From Bosea vaviloviae (lineage in GTDB: Bacteria > Pseudomonadota > Alphaproteobacteria > Rhizobiales > Beijerinckiaceae): DNA of 64,000 bases. Shown one piece after another: positions 34,790 to 44,646 of this stretch (position 1 is the stretch's first letter; each line of letters begins with the position of its first letter). Location of the stretch: the NCBI RefSeq assembly GCF_001741865.1, contig NZ_CP017147.1, positions 1,541,001-1,605,000 on the forward strand. The letters run 5' to 3'. The notes under the pieces are model-generated. The model worked only from the letters and a program-made list of their open reading frames with translations, ran no database searches and was not told where the DNA came from. Made by a program: the position numbers and the translations under genes.

Positions 34790-36565
34790 TTGAATCAGCT
34801 CGGCGACCACCATGGAGGCCCGGAATCCGCCAGGACGGCCGGTCCCATCGGCCACGTTCTTTCCGTGCGTGGCTCCGAGGCCCAGATCGACCTGCCTGCG
34901 CCCTGGCCCGACAAGGGCGCGAGGGCGACCGTAGGTCGATTCCTGGCTATCGATGCCGGTCCCCTGTCCCTCATTGGCATGGTCATCGAGGTTTCGACAC
35001 GGCCTTCCCCCGAAGCCGCCAAGGAGCTTCGTGCGGTGGCGCGGGTCGCGCTGATGGGCGAAATCGTCAGCAATGCCGACGGATCCCAGGCCTTTCGCCG
35101 CGGTGTTTCCGACTACCCCGCTATCGGCGACGCGGCCCATCTGATCAGTCGCGAGCATCTTCGATTGATCTACACCCCGGCAGGCCAACGCACGATCAAT
35201 ATCGGCCATCTCAACCACGACAGTTCCATCTCGGCCCATATCGACGTCGATAGCCTGATCTCCAAGCACTTCGCGATTTTGGGCTCCACGGGCGTGGGTA
35301 AATCCAGCGGCGTCACCGTAATCCTTCAGGAAATCCTCAAAGCACGACCGGATGTGCGGATTTTCCTGCTTGATGGTCACAATGAGTATGGCCGCAGTTT
35401 CGGCGAACGGGCCAATGTCATCAGCCCGCGCAATCTGAAGCTGCCGTTCTGGCTGTTCAGCTTCGAGGAACTGACCGATGTCGTCTATGGCGGCCGTCCC
35501 GCCGTGGCCGAGGAATTGGAAATACTCTCCGAGTTGATCCCGATCGCCAAGAGTAACTATCTGCAATACAAGCCTGCCACCGATCGGCTCGGCTTCAAGA
35601 AAAGCAATCCCAAGCGCACCGGCTACACCGTGGATACGCCGGTACCCTATCTGCTGCAGGATCTGCTGGCGCTCATCGATGATCGCATGGGCAAGCTCGA
35701 GAACCGATCCTCGCGCATGAACTATCATCGCTTGATGACGCGGATCGAGACCATCAAGAACGATCCGCGCTACGCCTTCATGTTTGAGAATGCCAGCGTC
35801 GGCGGCGACACCATGGTTGGCCTGCTCACGCATCTTTTCCGCCTCGAGCCCGACGGTAAGCCCATCAGCGTCATGCAGCTCGCCGGTCTGCCGGTGGAAG
35901 TCGTTGATGCGGTGGTCTGCGTGCTGTGCCGACTTGCCTTTGATTTCGGTCTATGGAGCGATGGCGCAATGCCGCTGCTCTTCGTCTGCGAGGAAGCACA
36001 CCGCTACGCCGCGGCGGATCACAGCCTGGGGTTTGGCCCGACCCGCCGCGCCTTGGCCCGAATCGCCAAAGAGGGCCGCAAATACGGCGTCTTCCTCGGC
36101 CTCGTCACCCAGCGGCCGGCCGAGCTCGATCCCACCATCATCTCGCAATGCTCCACCCTGTTGGCGATGCGTATGGCCAACGACCACGATCAAGCGCTGC
36201 TCCGCTCGGCCGTGGCCGATGCTGGAGCAAACTTGCTCGATTTCGTTCCCTCCCTCGGCACCGGCGAGGTAGTCGGCTTCGGCGAGGGCATGCCGATGCC
36301 GGCCCGCCTGACCTTTCGGCGGCTGGAGGAGACGGCGGTGCCGCGCAGCGAATCCACCGCCCCTTCGGCCATTGACGCTGAGGTGGCGACGCAGCGCGAG
36401 TTCATCGCAACCGTCGTTGCGCGGTGGCGCGGCACGGTGAAGGACGAGGAGGCAAGTGCCGCCCCGGTCCGCGAGCCTCCGGCACCCGACAGCTCCAGCG
36501 AAGTGCCGGGCTCTGGCGTCTCGCGCCTGCTGGAAGATGCACGCCTGCAGATTCTCAAGCGCTAG
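34790..36565 (+). CDS. HerA-like DNA translocase ATPase (DUF87)
   Basis: 591 residues. N-terminal HAS-barrel-like beta domain, Walker A GSTGVGKS (165-172), a long helical insertion, Walker B PLLFVCEEAHRY, sensor region RKYGVFLGLVTQRPAELD, and a C-terminal SxLLAMRMAND block: the bacterial HerA/FtsK-related layout. The start is TTG after GAAGGGGG. HerA hexamers usually work with a nuclease (NurA, SIR2, DUF4297) in end resection or phage defence; none is adjacent here. The stop codon overlaps the 125-bp repeat. Confidence 0.85.
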   Translation: MNQLGDHHGGPESARTAGPIGHVLSVRGSEAQIDLPAPWPDKGARATVGRFLAIDAGPLSLIGMVIEVSTRPSPEAAKELRAVARVALMGEIVSNADGSQAFRRGVSDYPAIGDAAHLISREHLRLIYTPAGQRTINIGHLNHDSSISAHIDVDSLISKHFAILGSTGVGKSSGVTVILQEILKARPDVRIFLLDGHNEYGRSFGERANVISPRNLKLPFWLFSFEELTDVVYGGRPAVAEELEILSELIPIAKSNYLQYKPATDRLGFKKSNPKRTGYTVDTPVPYLLQDLLALIDDRMGKLENRSSRMNYHRLMTRIETIKNDPRYAFMFENASVGGDTMVGLLTHLFRLEPDGKPISVMQLAGLPVEVVDAVVCVLCRLAFDFGLWSDGAMPLLFVCEEAHRYAAADHSLGFGPTRRALARIAKEGRKYGVFLGLVTQRPAELDPTIISQCSTLLAMRMANDHDQALLRSAVADAGANLLDFVPSLGTGEVVGFGEGMPMPARLTFRRLEETAVPRSESTAPSAIDAEVATQREFIATVVARWRGTVKDEEASAAPVREPPAPDSSSEVPGSGVSRLLEDARLQILKR

Positions 36566-36688
36566 AGCCGGATGATTTGAGATGGAATCACGGAGTGATC
36601 CCATCTCAAATCTGAATCCGTCTCGCATCAAAGAGTTAGAGCAGGATCAATGCGAAAAACCGGTTCCCACTTTTTCGCATCCTGCTCT
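36564..36688 (+). repeat. 125-bp composite palindromic repeat, copy 2
   Basis: Same length and layout as 20655-20779, inverted. First stem GATTTGAGATGG/CCATCTCAAATC, second stem around AAAAACCGGTTCCCACTTTTT. Its 3' end again contains AGGATCAATG, an in-frame ATG (36650) for the following gene. Confidence 0.85.
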
Positions 36689-36706
36689 AGCCGCGACAGA
36701 TCGCAG

Positions 36707-38317
36707 ATGACCACATCGATCGACTTCGAAACGCTGCTGGACGTTCTCGACGGCCTTCCGGTCGGAATTGCTGCTGCAAGCCAGAACCTATCCATCTATG
36801 CGAACCGCCAGGGGTTAGCTCATGCCGCCTTGCCGGCGGGCCAGCGGGATGCCGTGCTGGCCGGTCGCACCATCAATGTGCAGCAACTCTCGTTGTCCAT
36901 CGGTGGCGTACCGCATCAGGTCCGCCTTTCCCTAGACGTCACCGAACAGCGCGCGCTTGAGGACGACCTCTTCCGGCGTGCCTATTTCGACGATCTCACC
37001 GGTTTACCCAACAGGGGCCTGCTTGAGCGCAGCGTCGCAGCGCTGACGGCATCGGATCGCGAACAGACCTTCGCCCTCGCTTTTCTCGATCTCGACGGCT
37101 TCAAGAATATCAACGACTATTACGGGCATGCCGTCGGCGACGCGCTGCTGGTCAAGGTCGCCCAGCGCCTCAGCGGCGAACTGCGCCCCTGCGATCTGAT
37201 GGCGCGCGTGGGGGGGGACGAGTTCGTGTTGCTGCTCTCGCCCGCCGGGCCGATGGAAGAGATCGCCGCCAGGGTCGAGCATTTCCTCTCCAGGCTGAAG
37301 GAGCCCTACTTCATCGAGGGCAGCGAGATCCTCACCTCTGCTTCGGTCGGCGTCAGCCTCTACCCTGCCGACGGCCGCTCCTATGACGCGCTCTGCTCCA
37401 ACGCCGACCGAGCGATGTACCGGATCAAGGGCACCACCAAAGGCAGCGTGCAGTTCTTCAGCCCCGGCGTCGATCACGCCGCCAGCGAACGGATGAAGAT
37501 CGAACAGCGGCTTCGGCTGGCCGTTCGAGACCGACGCCTCCGCTGCGCCTACCAACCGAAGGTCGATTTTCGTTCGAACGAAGTTGTCGGCGTCGAGGTG
37601 CTGCTGCGTTGGATGGACGAGGAGGGCGTAATCCACCCGCCGGGTGACTTCGTCAATCTGGCGGTCGAGTTGGGACTCATGGACGAGATCACGCATCTCG
37701 TTCTTGCCGAAGCGACCGGCGCGATCGATCGTATCGACAGCGCGTTCGGCGCGACCTCGACCATCAGCCTCAACGTCGCCGCGCGTCAGGCGGACGAGCC
37801 CGTATTCATGCGCTCGCTGGTCGACGCCATCGAGGCCACCGGCTGTGCCCAGCGTTTCATGATCGAGCTGACCGAGGAAGCGTTCCTGTCGAAGAGCCGG
37901 TTCCAGACGCAGGTCCTGCCGATGATCCGCGAGATTGGAGCGCGCGTTTCCATTGACGATTTTGGTGTCGGATATTCGTCGCTGGCGGCGCTCGCCGACA
38001 TCACGGCCGACGAGATCAAGGTGGATCGTTCATTCATCACCGCGATTCACCAGCGCCCGCGCAGCCAGAGCATTCTGAAGACGATTGAATCGCTGGCCGA
38101 TGCGCTGGATATGTCGATCATCGTAGAGGGCGTCGAAACGATTGAGGAGCTCCTCTATCTCCAAGCCGCCACTCGCATCCGACTCGCGCAGGGCTACTAT
38201 TTCGCGAAACCCATGTTCCTCGATGAAATGACCACCAGGACGCCCGACCTCTCCTTGCGGCAGGCCCCGGCTCCGTTGCGCAGTCCGCTGGTCCGCGCGG
38301 TCGGCTACAGGTCGTAA
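36707..38317 (+). CDS. Diguanylate cyclase/phosphodiesterase (GGDEF-EAL)
   Basis: 536 residues. A short PAS-like N-terminal region is followed by GGDEF (ARVGGDEF, 169-173) with an intact inhibitory site RPCD exactly five residues upstream (160-163). Then comes an EAL domain (signature EVL in VVGVEVLLRW, DDFGVGYSSL, EGVET). Both catalytic sets look usable, so it may make and degrade cyclic di-GMP. No transmembrane helix is seen. The ATG at 36707 is preferred; an in-frame ATG at 36650 inside the repeat would add MRKTGSHFFASC and a few more residues. Confidence 0.9.
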   Translation: MTTSIDFETLLDVLDGLPVGIAAASQNLSIYANRQGLAHAALPAGQRDAVLAGRTINVQQLSLSIGGVPHQVRLSLDVTEQRALEDDLFRRAYFDDLTGLPNRGLLERSVAALTASDREQTFALAFLDLDGFKNINDYYGHAVGDALLVKVAQRLSGELRPCDLMARVGGDEFVLLLSPAGPMEEIAARVEHFLSRLKEPYFIEGSEILTSASVGVSLYPADGRSYDALCSNADRAMYRIKGTTKGSVQFFSPGVDHAASERMKIEQRLRLAVRDRRLRCAYQPKVDFRSNEVVGVEVLLRWMDEEGVIHPPGDFVNLAVELGLMDEITHLVLAEATGAIDRIDSAFGATSTISLNVAARQADEPVFMRSLVDAIEATGCAQRFMIELTEEAFLSKSRFQTQVLPMIREIGARVSIDDFGVGYSSLAALADITADEIKVDRSFITAIHQRPRSQSILKTIESLADALDMSIIVEGVETIEELLYLQAATRIRLAQGYYFAKPMFLDEMTTRTPDLSLRQAPAPLRSPLVRAVGYRS

Positions 38318-38456
38318 ACCCACAAGCGACGCCGTCGGATTCCAGCGGTGGCGCTATCTCGATTCAAGCTCCGAGCAGCCGGTGCGCATTTCCATGATGG
38401 CGAAGCGCGGTCAGGCCCTGTAGGCTGCGGGCCAATTCAGCAGCGGTCTCGACATC

Positions 38457-38594
38457 ATGAAGCGTAAGCGTCTCTTCCAGATCATCGGCATTCTCGGCCT
38501 GGCGACCATGCTGGCGGCCTGCGACAAATGCGGCGAGACGCTGCGGCCGTTCAACATGCCCAAGAGCTGCGGCGATTCGCGCCCGGCCGGCTGA
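38457..38594 (+). CDS. Tiny Cys-rich lipoprotein
   Basis: 45 residues: MKRKRLFQIIGILGLATMLA followed by a lipobox (LAAC) and a short mature part with three more cysteines (DKCGETLRPFNMPKSCGDS). The charged start, hydrophobic helix and LAAC are a textbook lipoprotein signal. Function unknown. The ribosome binding site is weak (AGCAGCGG). Confidence 0.65.
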   Translation: MKRKRLFQIIGILGLATMLAACDKCGETLRPFNMPKSCGDSRPAG

Positions 38595-38635
38595 GCCCCG
38601 AGACTGCAGCATCCTGTCTTGGCTCGGAAACGGGC

Positions 38636-38741
38636 CGTCATCCTGGGCGACCGGAGGTCGTCCCCGGGATCCATCGTAGGGAACTGCACCCTACGATGGA
38701 TCCCGGAGCTGCGCCGCTCGCGCGGCTTGTCCAGGATGACG
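38636..38741. repeat. Interspersed palindromic repeat (GTCATCC family), second copy
   Basis: Outer arms CGTCATCCTGG/CCAGGATGACG (38636-38646 with 38731-38741) and a perfect 16-bp inner stem (38666-38681 with 38689-38704) around GGATCCATCG. Related to 12811-12963. Confidence 0.75.
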
Positions 38742-38780
38742 CGGTGGTTCTGAGCCAAGGAAGCATCGAGAGCCGGAGTT

Positions 38781-38825
38781 AGAGCAGGGTCGACGCGAAA
38801 AACCGGGTCCCACTTTTTCGCATCC
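38781..38825 (+). repeat. Half copy of the 125-bp repeat
   Basis: Matches only the second hairpin of the 125-bp element (AGAGCAGG, then CGAAAAACCGG, then CACTTTTTCGCATCC) with a few changes; the ATG seen in the full copies is altered here. Confidence 0.75.
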
Positions 38826-38841
38826 CCAACGCCACGACGTG

Positions 38842-38868
38842 AAAAAGGCCGGGGTTTCCCCCGGCCTT
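38842..38868 (-). terminator. Rho-independent terminator of bioY
   Basis: 10-bp stem AAGGCCGGGG/CCCCGGCCTT (38845-38854 with 38859-38868). On the minus strand it is followed by a run of T (from AAAAA at 38842-38846), 24 bp after the bioY stop. Confidence 0.8.
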
Positions 38869-38891
38869 CGCATTGCCTTGCTGCGCGTGGT

Positions 38892-39518
38892 TCAGCCGCG
38901 ACGCTGGAGCATCGACCAGCCGGTGCCGACAAAGCAGGCCGCCAGCGCGACCTTGAGCGCATCGCCGATCAGGAAGGGCTGAACGCCGAAGGCGAAGGCC
39001 TTGGCGAAACCGACGCCGGTCACCCCGCCTGCCATCTGCGCGCCGAGCGCGAGCCACAGGCAGCCGAGGCCCAGCATCAGTGCCTCGGCCGTGACGAGAC
39101 CGACGACGAGACGTGTCAATGAGGCGCCGCGCGCCGCCGCCCAGCCGGCCACAGCCGCCGCCAGGATGAAGCCGACGAGGAAGCCGCCGGTCGGCCCCAT
39201 CAGGTAGAGCGGGCCCGCCGCAACCGGGGGCGTATTGGTGAAGACCGGCAGGCCGGCGAGGCCATAGGCGATGTAGAGCGCGACCGTCGCCGCACCGAGC
39301 CGCGAGCCATAAGCTGCGCCCAGGCTGAGCACCGCCAGCGTCTGCAGCGTCATCGGCACCGGCCAGAACGGCACCTTGATCTTGGCGGCGAGCACCAGCA
39401 GCAGGCTGCCGGCGACGGTGAGCGCGATGTTGCGGGCCATGGCGGCGCGCGGACCCGAGACCGCCGGCAGAGCCGCATGGACGAGGGTGGGAGCTTGAAG
39501 GGGGAGCATGTCTGCCAT
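38892..39518 (-). CDS. bioY: Biotin transporter substrate-binding component BioY
   Basis: 208 residues, six hydrophobic helices. The BioY landmarks are visible: KIKVPFWPVPMTLQTLAVLS and LGAAYGSRLGAATVALYIAYGLAGLPVF near the N-terminus and LMGPTGGFLVGF in the middle. It is the S-component of an ECF-type transporter; no BioM/BioN genes are adjacent, so it works alone or with a shared module. The ATG at 39518 is chosen over a longer frame from 39560. Confidence 0.9.
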   Translation of the reverse strand: MADMLPLQAPTLVHAALPAVSGPRAAMARNIALTVAGSLLLVLAAKIKVPFWPVPMTLQTLAVLSLGAAYGSRLGAATVALYIAYGLAGLPVFTNTPPVAAGPLYLMGPTGGFLVGFILAAAVAGWAAARGASLTRLVVGLVTAEALMLGLGCLWLALGAQMAGGVTGVGFAKAFAFGVQPFLIGDALKVALAACFVGTGWSMLQRRG

Positions 39519-39644
39519 CCGCGTTGGATCCTGTTCAGCAGGGCCGCGTCGCGCGACCATCTTTCCCGTCTATAGGAAATGCGGCAAAGCCTCACAAGCG
39601 CGCGGAAGCTGCGCGGATGGGCAGCCCGGAGTGCAAGGCGACGC

Positions 39645-40559
39645 ATGAGCGACGAGATCGAGTTCGACAGAACGGCCACGACCCCGCCGGGTGAGATCGC
39701 GGAGCTCTCGCCACTGGTCCGGCGCGTCATCGCTGGGAATGGCGGGCCGATGACCTTCACCGGCACCTGTACCTATATCGTCGGGCGCGGCCGGGTCGCG
39801 ATCATCGATCCGGGGCCGGACGATCCCGCTCATGTCGCGCGGCTGCTCGCGGCGGTCGCCAGCGAGACCGTGACCGATATCGTCGTCACCCACACCCATC
39901 GTGACCATTCGCCCGCCGTCCCCGCCGTCAAGGCCGCGACAGGCGCACGTATCGTCGGCTGCGGCCTGCACCGCGCGGCACGCGAGCTCGCACTCGGCGA
40001 GGCGAATCCGCTCGATGCCGCGGCCGACCGCGCCTATGCACCCGACCTGTTGATGCGCGATGGCGATCATGTCTCAGGTCCCGGCTGGACGCTGACGGCG
40101 ATCGATACCCCCGGCCACACCGCCAACCATGTCGCTTTCAGTCTTGCCGAGGAGGCGAGCCTGTTCTCGGGCGACCATGTCATGGCCTGGTCGACGAGCA
40201 TCGTCGCTCCGCCGGACGGCTCGATGGCGGCCTATATGGCCTCGATCGAAAAGCTGCGCGGCATGGAGCACCGGCTCTACTGGCCCGGCCATGGCGGCCC
40301 CGTCATGGAGCCGCAGCGCTTCCTGCGCGGCCTGGTGCAGCATCGCCGTCAGCGCGAGGCGGCGATCCTCAACCGATTGAGCGTGGGCGACGAGCGCATC
40401 GCCGAGATGGTGCGGGCGATCTACCAGGGTCTCGCCCCGGCCTTGCACGGGGCGGCCGGCTTGTCGGTGCTGGCGCAGTTGGAGGACCTCGTCCTGCGCG
40501 GCAGCGTCTCCTGCGACGACGTCCTGCCGCTGCTGACGAGTCGCTACCGGCGAATCTGA
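39645..40559 (+). CDS. Metallo-beta-lactamase-fold hydrolase
   Basis: 304 residues. The metal-binding signature THTHRDHSP is present, with later His/Asp ligands DTPGHTANH and GDHVMAWST and a final WPGHGGP. The C-terminal winged-helix-like region (HRRQREAAILNRLSVGDERI) places it with LACTB2-like hydrolases. Substrate unknown. The ATG at 39645 is preferred to a frame extending upstream toward bioY. Confidence 0.87.
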   Translation: MSDEIEFDRTATTPPGEIAELSPLVRRVIAGNGGPMTFTGTCTYIVGRGRVAIIDPGPDDPAHVARLLAAVASETVTDIVVTHTHRDHSPAVPAVKAATGARIVGCGLHRAARELALGEANPLDAAADRAYAPDLLMRDGDHVSGPGWTLTAIDTPGHTANHVAFSLAEEASLFSGDHVMAWSTSIVAPPDGSMAAYMASIEKLRGMEHRLYWPGHGGPVMEPQRFLRGLVQHRRQREAAILNRLSVGDERIAEMVRAIYQGLAPALHGAAGLSVLAQLEDLVLRGSVSCDDVLPLLTSRYRRI

Positions 40560-40600
40560 GCTCAGAGCCTATTTGGAAACTCCGCGAGCCCTCATCCCGG

Positions 40601-40693
40601 GGAGCCATTCCTCGCGAGATGGCGAATGGCGAGTAGCGAATGGAAGCTTTACTCGCCATTCGCTACTCGCCATTCGCCGTGAGGAATGGCTCC
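40601..40693. terminator. Large nested hairpin between convergent genes
   Basis: Outer 13-bp arms (40601-40613 with 40681-40693) enclose a perfect 23-bp inner stem (40621-40643 with 40656-40678) with a 12-nt loop. The inner arm itself contains GCGAATGG twice. It lies between two converging genes and could terminate both. Confidence 0.75.
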
Positions 40694-40725
40694 TCAGGAT
40701 GAAGGCTGGAGGTTCCAAAGCGACT

Positions 40726-41502
40726 CTAGCGGGTCTCGACCAGCAGCTCGACCTCCTCGGCGAAGGCTGCGATGCGCGCGGCGTTGGCGCCGAGATCATG
40801 CGTGCCGAGGCGCGAGGCCGAGCGGATATCGATCCGGCTGCCATCGGCGCGCGGGCGCACCCGGATGGTGATGTCGTCGGAGAAGCGCAGCAGGCGCGTG
40901 CGCGCCACAGCTTCGATGCGTCCGGCTCCGCTGCGCCCGCCCGGCCGCGCCGATTCGAGCACCTGCCAGCCGCGATTGAGTGCCGCGCGCCTGGCGATGT
41001 CGAAAGCCATCTCGGCTGGCACCTCCAGGACGATCGGCAAGGTCTTGGGGTAGGCCTGGCGCTGAGCCCGCCGCAGCTCGGGCGAAACATCGGGCGGCAC
41101 GCGGCTCTTGCGCGCATCGAGCGCGACGCGCGAACGGCTGAAGGCGGGTGGGTCGTCGATATCGGTCGAGATATCGTTCAGGGCCGGTAAGGTGACGAGC
41201 TTGAAGCCGACATAGCCTGCCGGTGCGAGCAGCAGCAGGGCGAGGGCGAAAGCCTGCGCCGCCATGCCGACGCCGCGATGGCCGGACTGCCAGATGCGGA
41301 TGAAGGCTAGCACCGACAGGATAAGCGCCAGCAGCACGAAGCCATAGGCGCCTGCGATCGGAGCGAGACCCTGCAGGCTCGGCTCGCCCGCCCGGAACAC
41401 CAGCACCGACAGCAACAGCACCGCGAGCGAGAACCAGGCCAGCCGCCGGCTCCACAGCGCGGCGCGCGAGACAGGCTCCTCGAAGACGAGACGGCGATGC
41501 AT
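40726..41502 (-). CDS. DUF1499-like membrane protein
   Basis: 258 residues. Three or so N-terminal transmembrane helices (LAWFSLAVLLLSVLVF, IAGAYGFVLLALILSVLAF, VGMAAQAFALALLLLAP), then a soluble domain with AFDIARRAALNRGWQV and SDDITIRVRP typical of DUF1499. Function unknown. The ATG at 41502 is chosen because the longer frame upstream runs through the terminator and the thiolase gene. Confidence 0.75.
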   Translation of the reverse strand: MHRRLVFEEPVSRAALWSRRLAWFSLAVLLLSVLVFRAGEPSLQGLAPIAGAYGFVLLALILSVLAFIRIWQSGHRGVGMAAQAFALALLLLAPAGYVGFKLVTLPALNDISTDIDDPPAFSRSRVALDARKSRVPPDVSPELRRAQRQAYPKTLPIVLEVPAEMAFDIARRAALNRGWQVLESARPGGRSGAGRIEAVARTRLLRFSDDITIRVRPRADGSRIDIRSASRLGTHDLGANAARIAAFAEEVELLVETR

Positions 41503-41521
41503 GGCCTTTAGGTGACGCTGC

Positions 41522-41578
41522 GGCGGGCGGAAGGCAAGGCCGGCGATGATTCTCAGCCGGCCTTGCCTTCCGCCCGCC
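41522..41578 (-). terminator. Strong hairpin after the thiolase gene
   Basis: Perfect 22-bp inverted repeat (41522-41543 with 41557-41578), 13-nt loop, starting 19 bp past the thiolase stop. No T-run follows. It separates the thiolase gene from the DUF1499 gene. Confidence 0.65.
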
Positions 41579-41596
41579 CCGCGAATGTGCGCGGCG

Positions 41597-42769
<1,173 letters not shown>

Positions 42770-42849
42770 CGGACCCTCCCAGGATGAGACATATCGGGCT
42801 TGTCGTTGGAAAAGCGCCGCCCGCTGGCGGTGATGCTAACGCGGTCGAC

Positions 42850-42862
42850 TTTGTCCGACAAA
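42850..42862. promoter_or_regulatory. FadR-family operator-like palindrome 1
   Basis: TTTGTCCGACAAA, containing TTGTCCGACAA, which fits the TnGTnnnACnA pattern of GntR/FadR-subfamily operators. Preceded by CGAC. It lies in the thiolase-regulator divergent region. Confidence 0.65.
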
Positions 42863-42905
42863 CTCAAATCTTGGTAGGCTCGTCCGTGAGTTTCCGCACG
42901 TTGAC

Positions 42906-42917
42906 TTTGTCGGACAA
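42906..42917. promoter_or_regulatory. FadR-family operator-like palindrome 2
   Basis: TTTGTCGGACAA. Its core TTGTCGGACAA is the exact reverse complement of the core at 42851-42861, 56 bp away. Two copies of one palindrome flank the likely promoters. Confidence 0.65.
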
Positions 42918-42952
42918 TGGGACAAGCGTCACTCAGTAACGCTCGGCACGGG

Positions 42953-43729
42953 ATGAAGATGGTCGCCGCCCTCGAACGCTTCGACAAGATTGAGGTCGCG
43001 TCAGCCTATCAGCTGGTCGCCGACGCGATCGAGCGCGAGATCATGTCGGGCCGCATGCGTCCGGGCGACAGCGTCGGGACGGAAGCTGCACTTTGCGCCC
43101 AGTTCGGCGTCAACCGCTCGACCGTGCGCGAGGCGATCCGCGTGCTGGAGCAAAGCGGGCTGGTACGACGCGGCGCCGACCGGCGGCTTTATGCCAGCCT
43201 GCCGCGCTATAGCGGCCTGTCCTCCCGCATCAGCCGGGCGCTGATCCTCCACGAGGTCACGTTTCGCGAGCTCTGGGCCACGGCGCGCGTGCTCGAGATC
43301 GCTGCGGCCGAGCAAGCCGCCGAGAATGCCGATGCCGCGATCATCGCGCTGCTGGAAGCCAATCAGGCGCAGGCGGAATCGGCGCTGGAGGATCCTGCCC
43401 GGCTCTCCCATCTCGACACCGAATTCCACCAGCTGCTGGCGAAGGCGACGCGCAACCGCGTGCTCGAACTGGCGCGCGAGCCGGCCGGGCTGCTGTTCTT
43501 TCCGACGACGGAGCTTATCGTCCGGCGGGTTCCCGAAGGCGCGGGGCGGCTCGTCGCGGCGCATCGTCATCTGATCGATGCGCTCAAGGCCGGCGATGCC
43601 GTGCAGGCAGCGCTCTGGATGAGCCGGCATATCGCCGATTGGCGCAAGGGCTTCGAGCGCGCCGGGCGCGATCTCGATGAGCCGGTCGAGCGGGTCTATG
43701 CCAGGAGCGTCTTGCGACCGCCTTACTGA
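42953..43729 (+). CDS. GntR-family regulator, FadR/FCD subfamily
   Basis: 258 residues. N-terminal winged HTH (AYQLVADAIEREIMSG, then NRSTVREAIRVLEQSGLV) and a helical FCD ligand domain with the metal/ligand His residues (HLDTEFHQLL, AAHRHLIDAL). The start ATG at 42953 is uncertain; 42959 is possible. It probably senses a pathway acyl-CoA or acid and represses the divergent thiolase and the following transporter genes through the two palindromes at its own promoter. Confidence 0.87.
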   Translation: MKMVAALERFDKIEVASAYQLVADAIEREIMSGRMRPGDSVGTEAALCAQFGVNRSTVREAIRVLEQSGLVRRGADRRLYASLPRYSGLSSRISRALILHEVTFRELWATARVLEIAAAEQAAENADAAIIALLEANQAQAESALEDPARLSHLDTEFHQLLAKATRNRVLELAREPAGLLFFPTTELIVRRVPEGAGRLVAAHRHLIDALKAGDAVQAALWMSRHIADWRKGFERAGRDLDEPVERVYARSVLRPPY

Positions 43730-43821
43730 AATGAAGCCACCCGAAGATGCCGAAGGCACGCGGGTTCGATGGGGAGGAGAACGAGGATGAGGATCGGGTC
43801 GGCCTGCCGCAGGTTGCGGCG

Positions 43822-44646
43822 ATGACCAGCATTGGTGAGGCGGCGCTGTCGGTTAGCGGCCTGACGCTGAATTTCGGCGGGCTCAGGGCCTTGTCCGATG
43901 TCGGCTTCGATGTGGCAGCGGGCTCGATCACGGCGATCATCGGGCCCAACGGCGCCGGCAAGACCTCGCTGTTCAACTGCATCTCGGGCTTCTATCGGCC
44001 CCAAGCCGGCGCGATCCGTTTCGAGGGGCGCGATATCACCCGCCTGCACCCGCCGGAGCGCGCCAGGCTCGGGCTTGCCCGCACCTTCCAGAACATCGCG
44101 CTGTTTCGCGGCATGACCGTGCTCGACAACATCAAGCTCGGCCGCCACGTCCATATGCGCACCAATCTGCTCGACGGCCTGCTCTATTGGGGCCGCGCCC
44201 AGCGCGAGGAGGCCGAGGTTCGCGCCGAGATCGAGGAGCGGGTGATCGATTTCCTCGAGATCAACCACATCCGCAACCAGCCGGTCGCCTCGCTCGCCTA
44301 TGGCTTGCGCAAGCGTGTCGAGCTGGCGCGCGCGCTCGCCATGCGCCCGAAGATCCTGATGCTGGACGAGCCCGTCGCGGGGATGAACCGCGAGGAGACC
44401 GAGGACATGGCTCGCTTCATCCTCGACGTGAAGGAGGAATGGGGCGTGACGATCCTGATGGTCGAGCACGATATGGGCCTCGTCATGGACATTTCGGACC
44501 ATGTCGTCGTGCTGAATTTCGGGCAGGTGATTGCGCGCGGCGCGCCTGCCGAGGTGACCGCCAATGAGCAGGTCATCCGCGCCTATCTCGGCGCCGGCGA
44601 CATCGGCCAGCTCAAGGCCCGCATCGCCGGGACGGAGGCGGCGTGA
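43822..44646 (+). CDS. Branched-chain amino acid-type ABC ATPase (LivG)
   Basis: 274 residues. Walker A GPNGAGKTS, signature LAYGLRKRVELARAL (degenerate LSxGQ, usual for LivG), Walker B ILMLDEPVAGM, H-loop VEHDM. The start is uncertain: ATG 43822 gives a normal LivG N-terminus, while an in-frame ATG at 43747 would add a very acidic 25-residue leader (GEENEDEDR). First gene of a seven-gene operon. Confidence 0.87.
   Translation: MTSIGEAALSVSGLTLNFGGLRALSDVGFDVAAGSITAIIGPNGAGKTSLFNCISGFYRPQAGAIRFEGRDITRLHPPERARLGLARTFQNIALFRGMTVLDNIKLGRHVHMRTNLLDGLLYWGRAQREEAEVRAEIEERVIDFLEINHIRNQPVASLAYGLRKRVELARALAMRPKILMLDEPVAGMNREETEDMARFILDVKEEWGVTILMVEHDMGLVMDISDHVVVLNFGQVIARGAPAEVTANEQVIRAYLGAGDIGQLKARIAGTEAA

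Noticed and set aside
34116-34793. 225-codon frame across tRNA-Pro
   Set aside because: Part of it (VAQPGRAPRSGRGGRRFKSC) is the well-known false translation of a tRNA gene; the remainder has no recognisable features.
39519-39600. BioR-like site upstream of bioY
   Set aside because: CTATAG is present, but the match to the BioR box (TTATCTATAA) is too poor to support.
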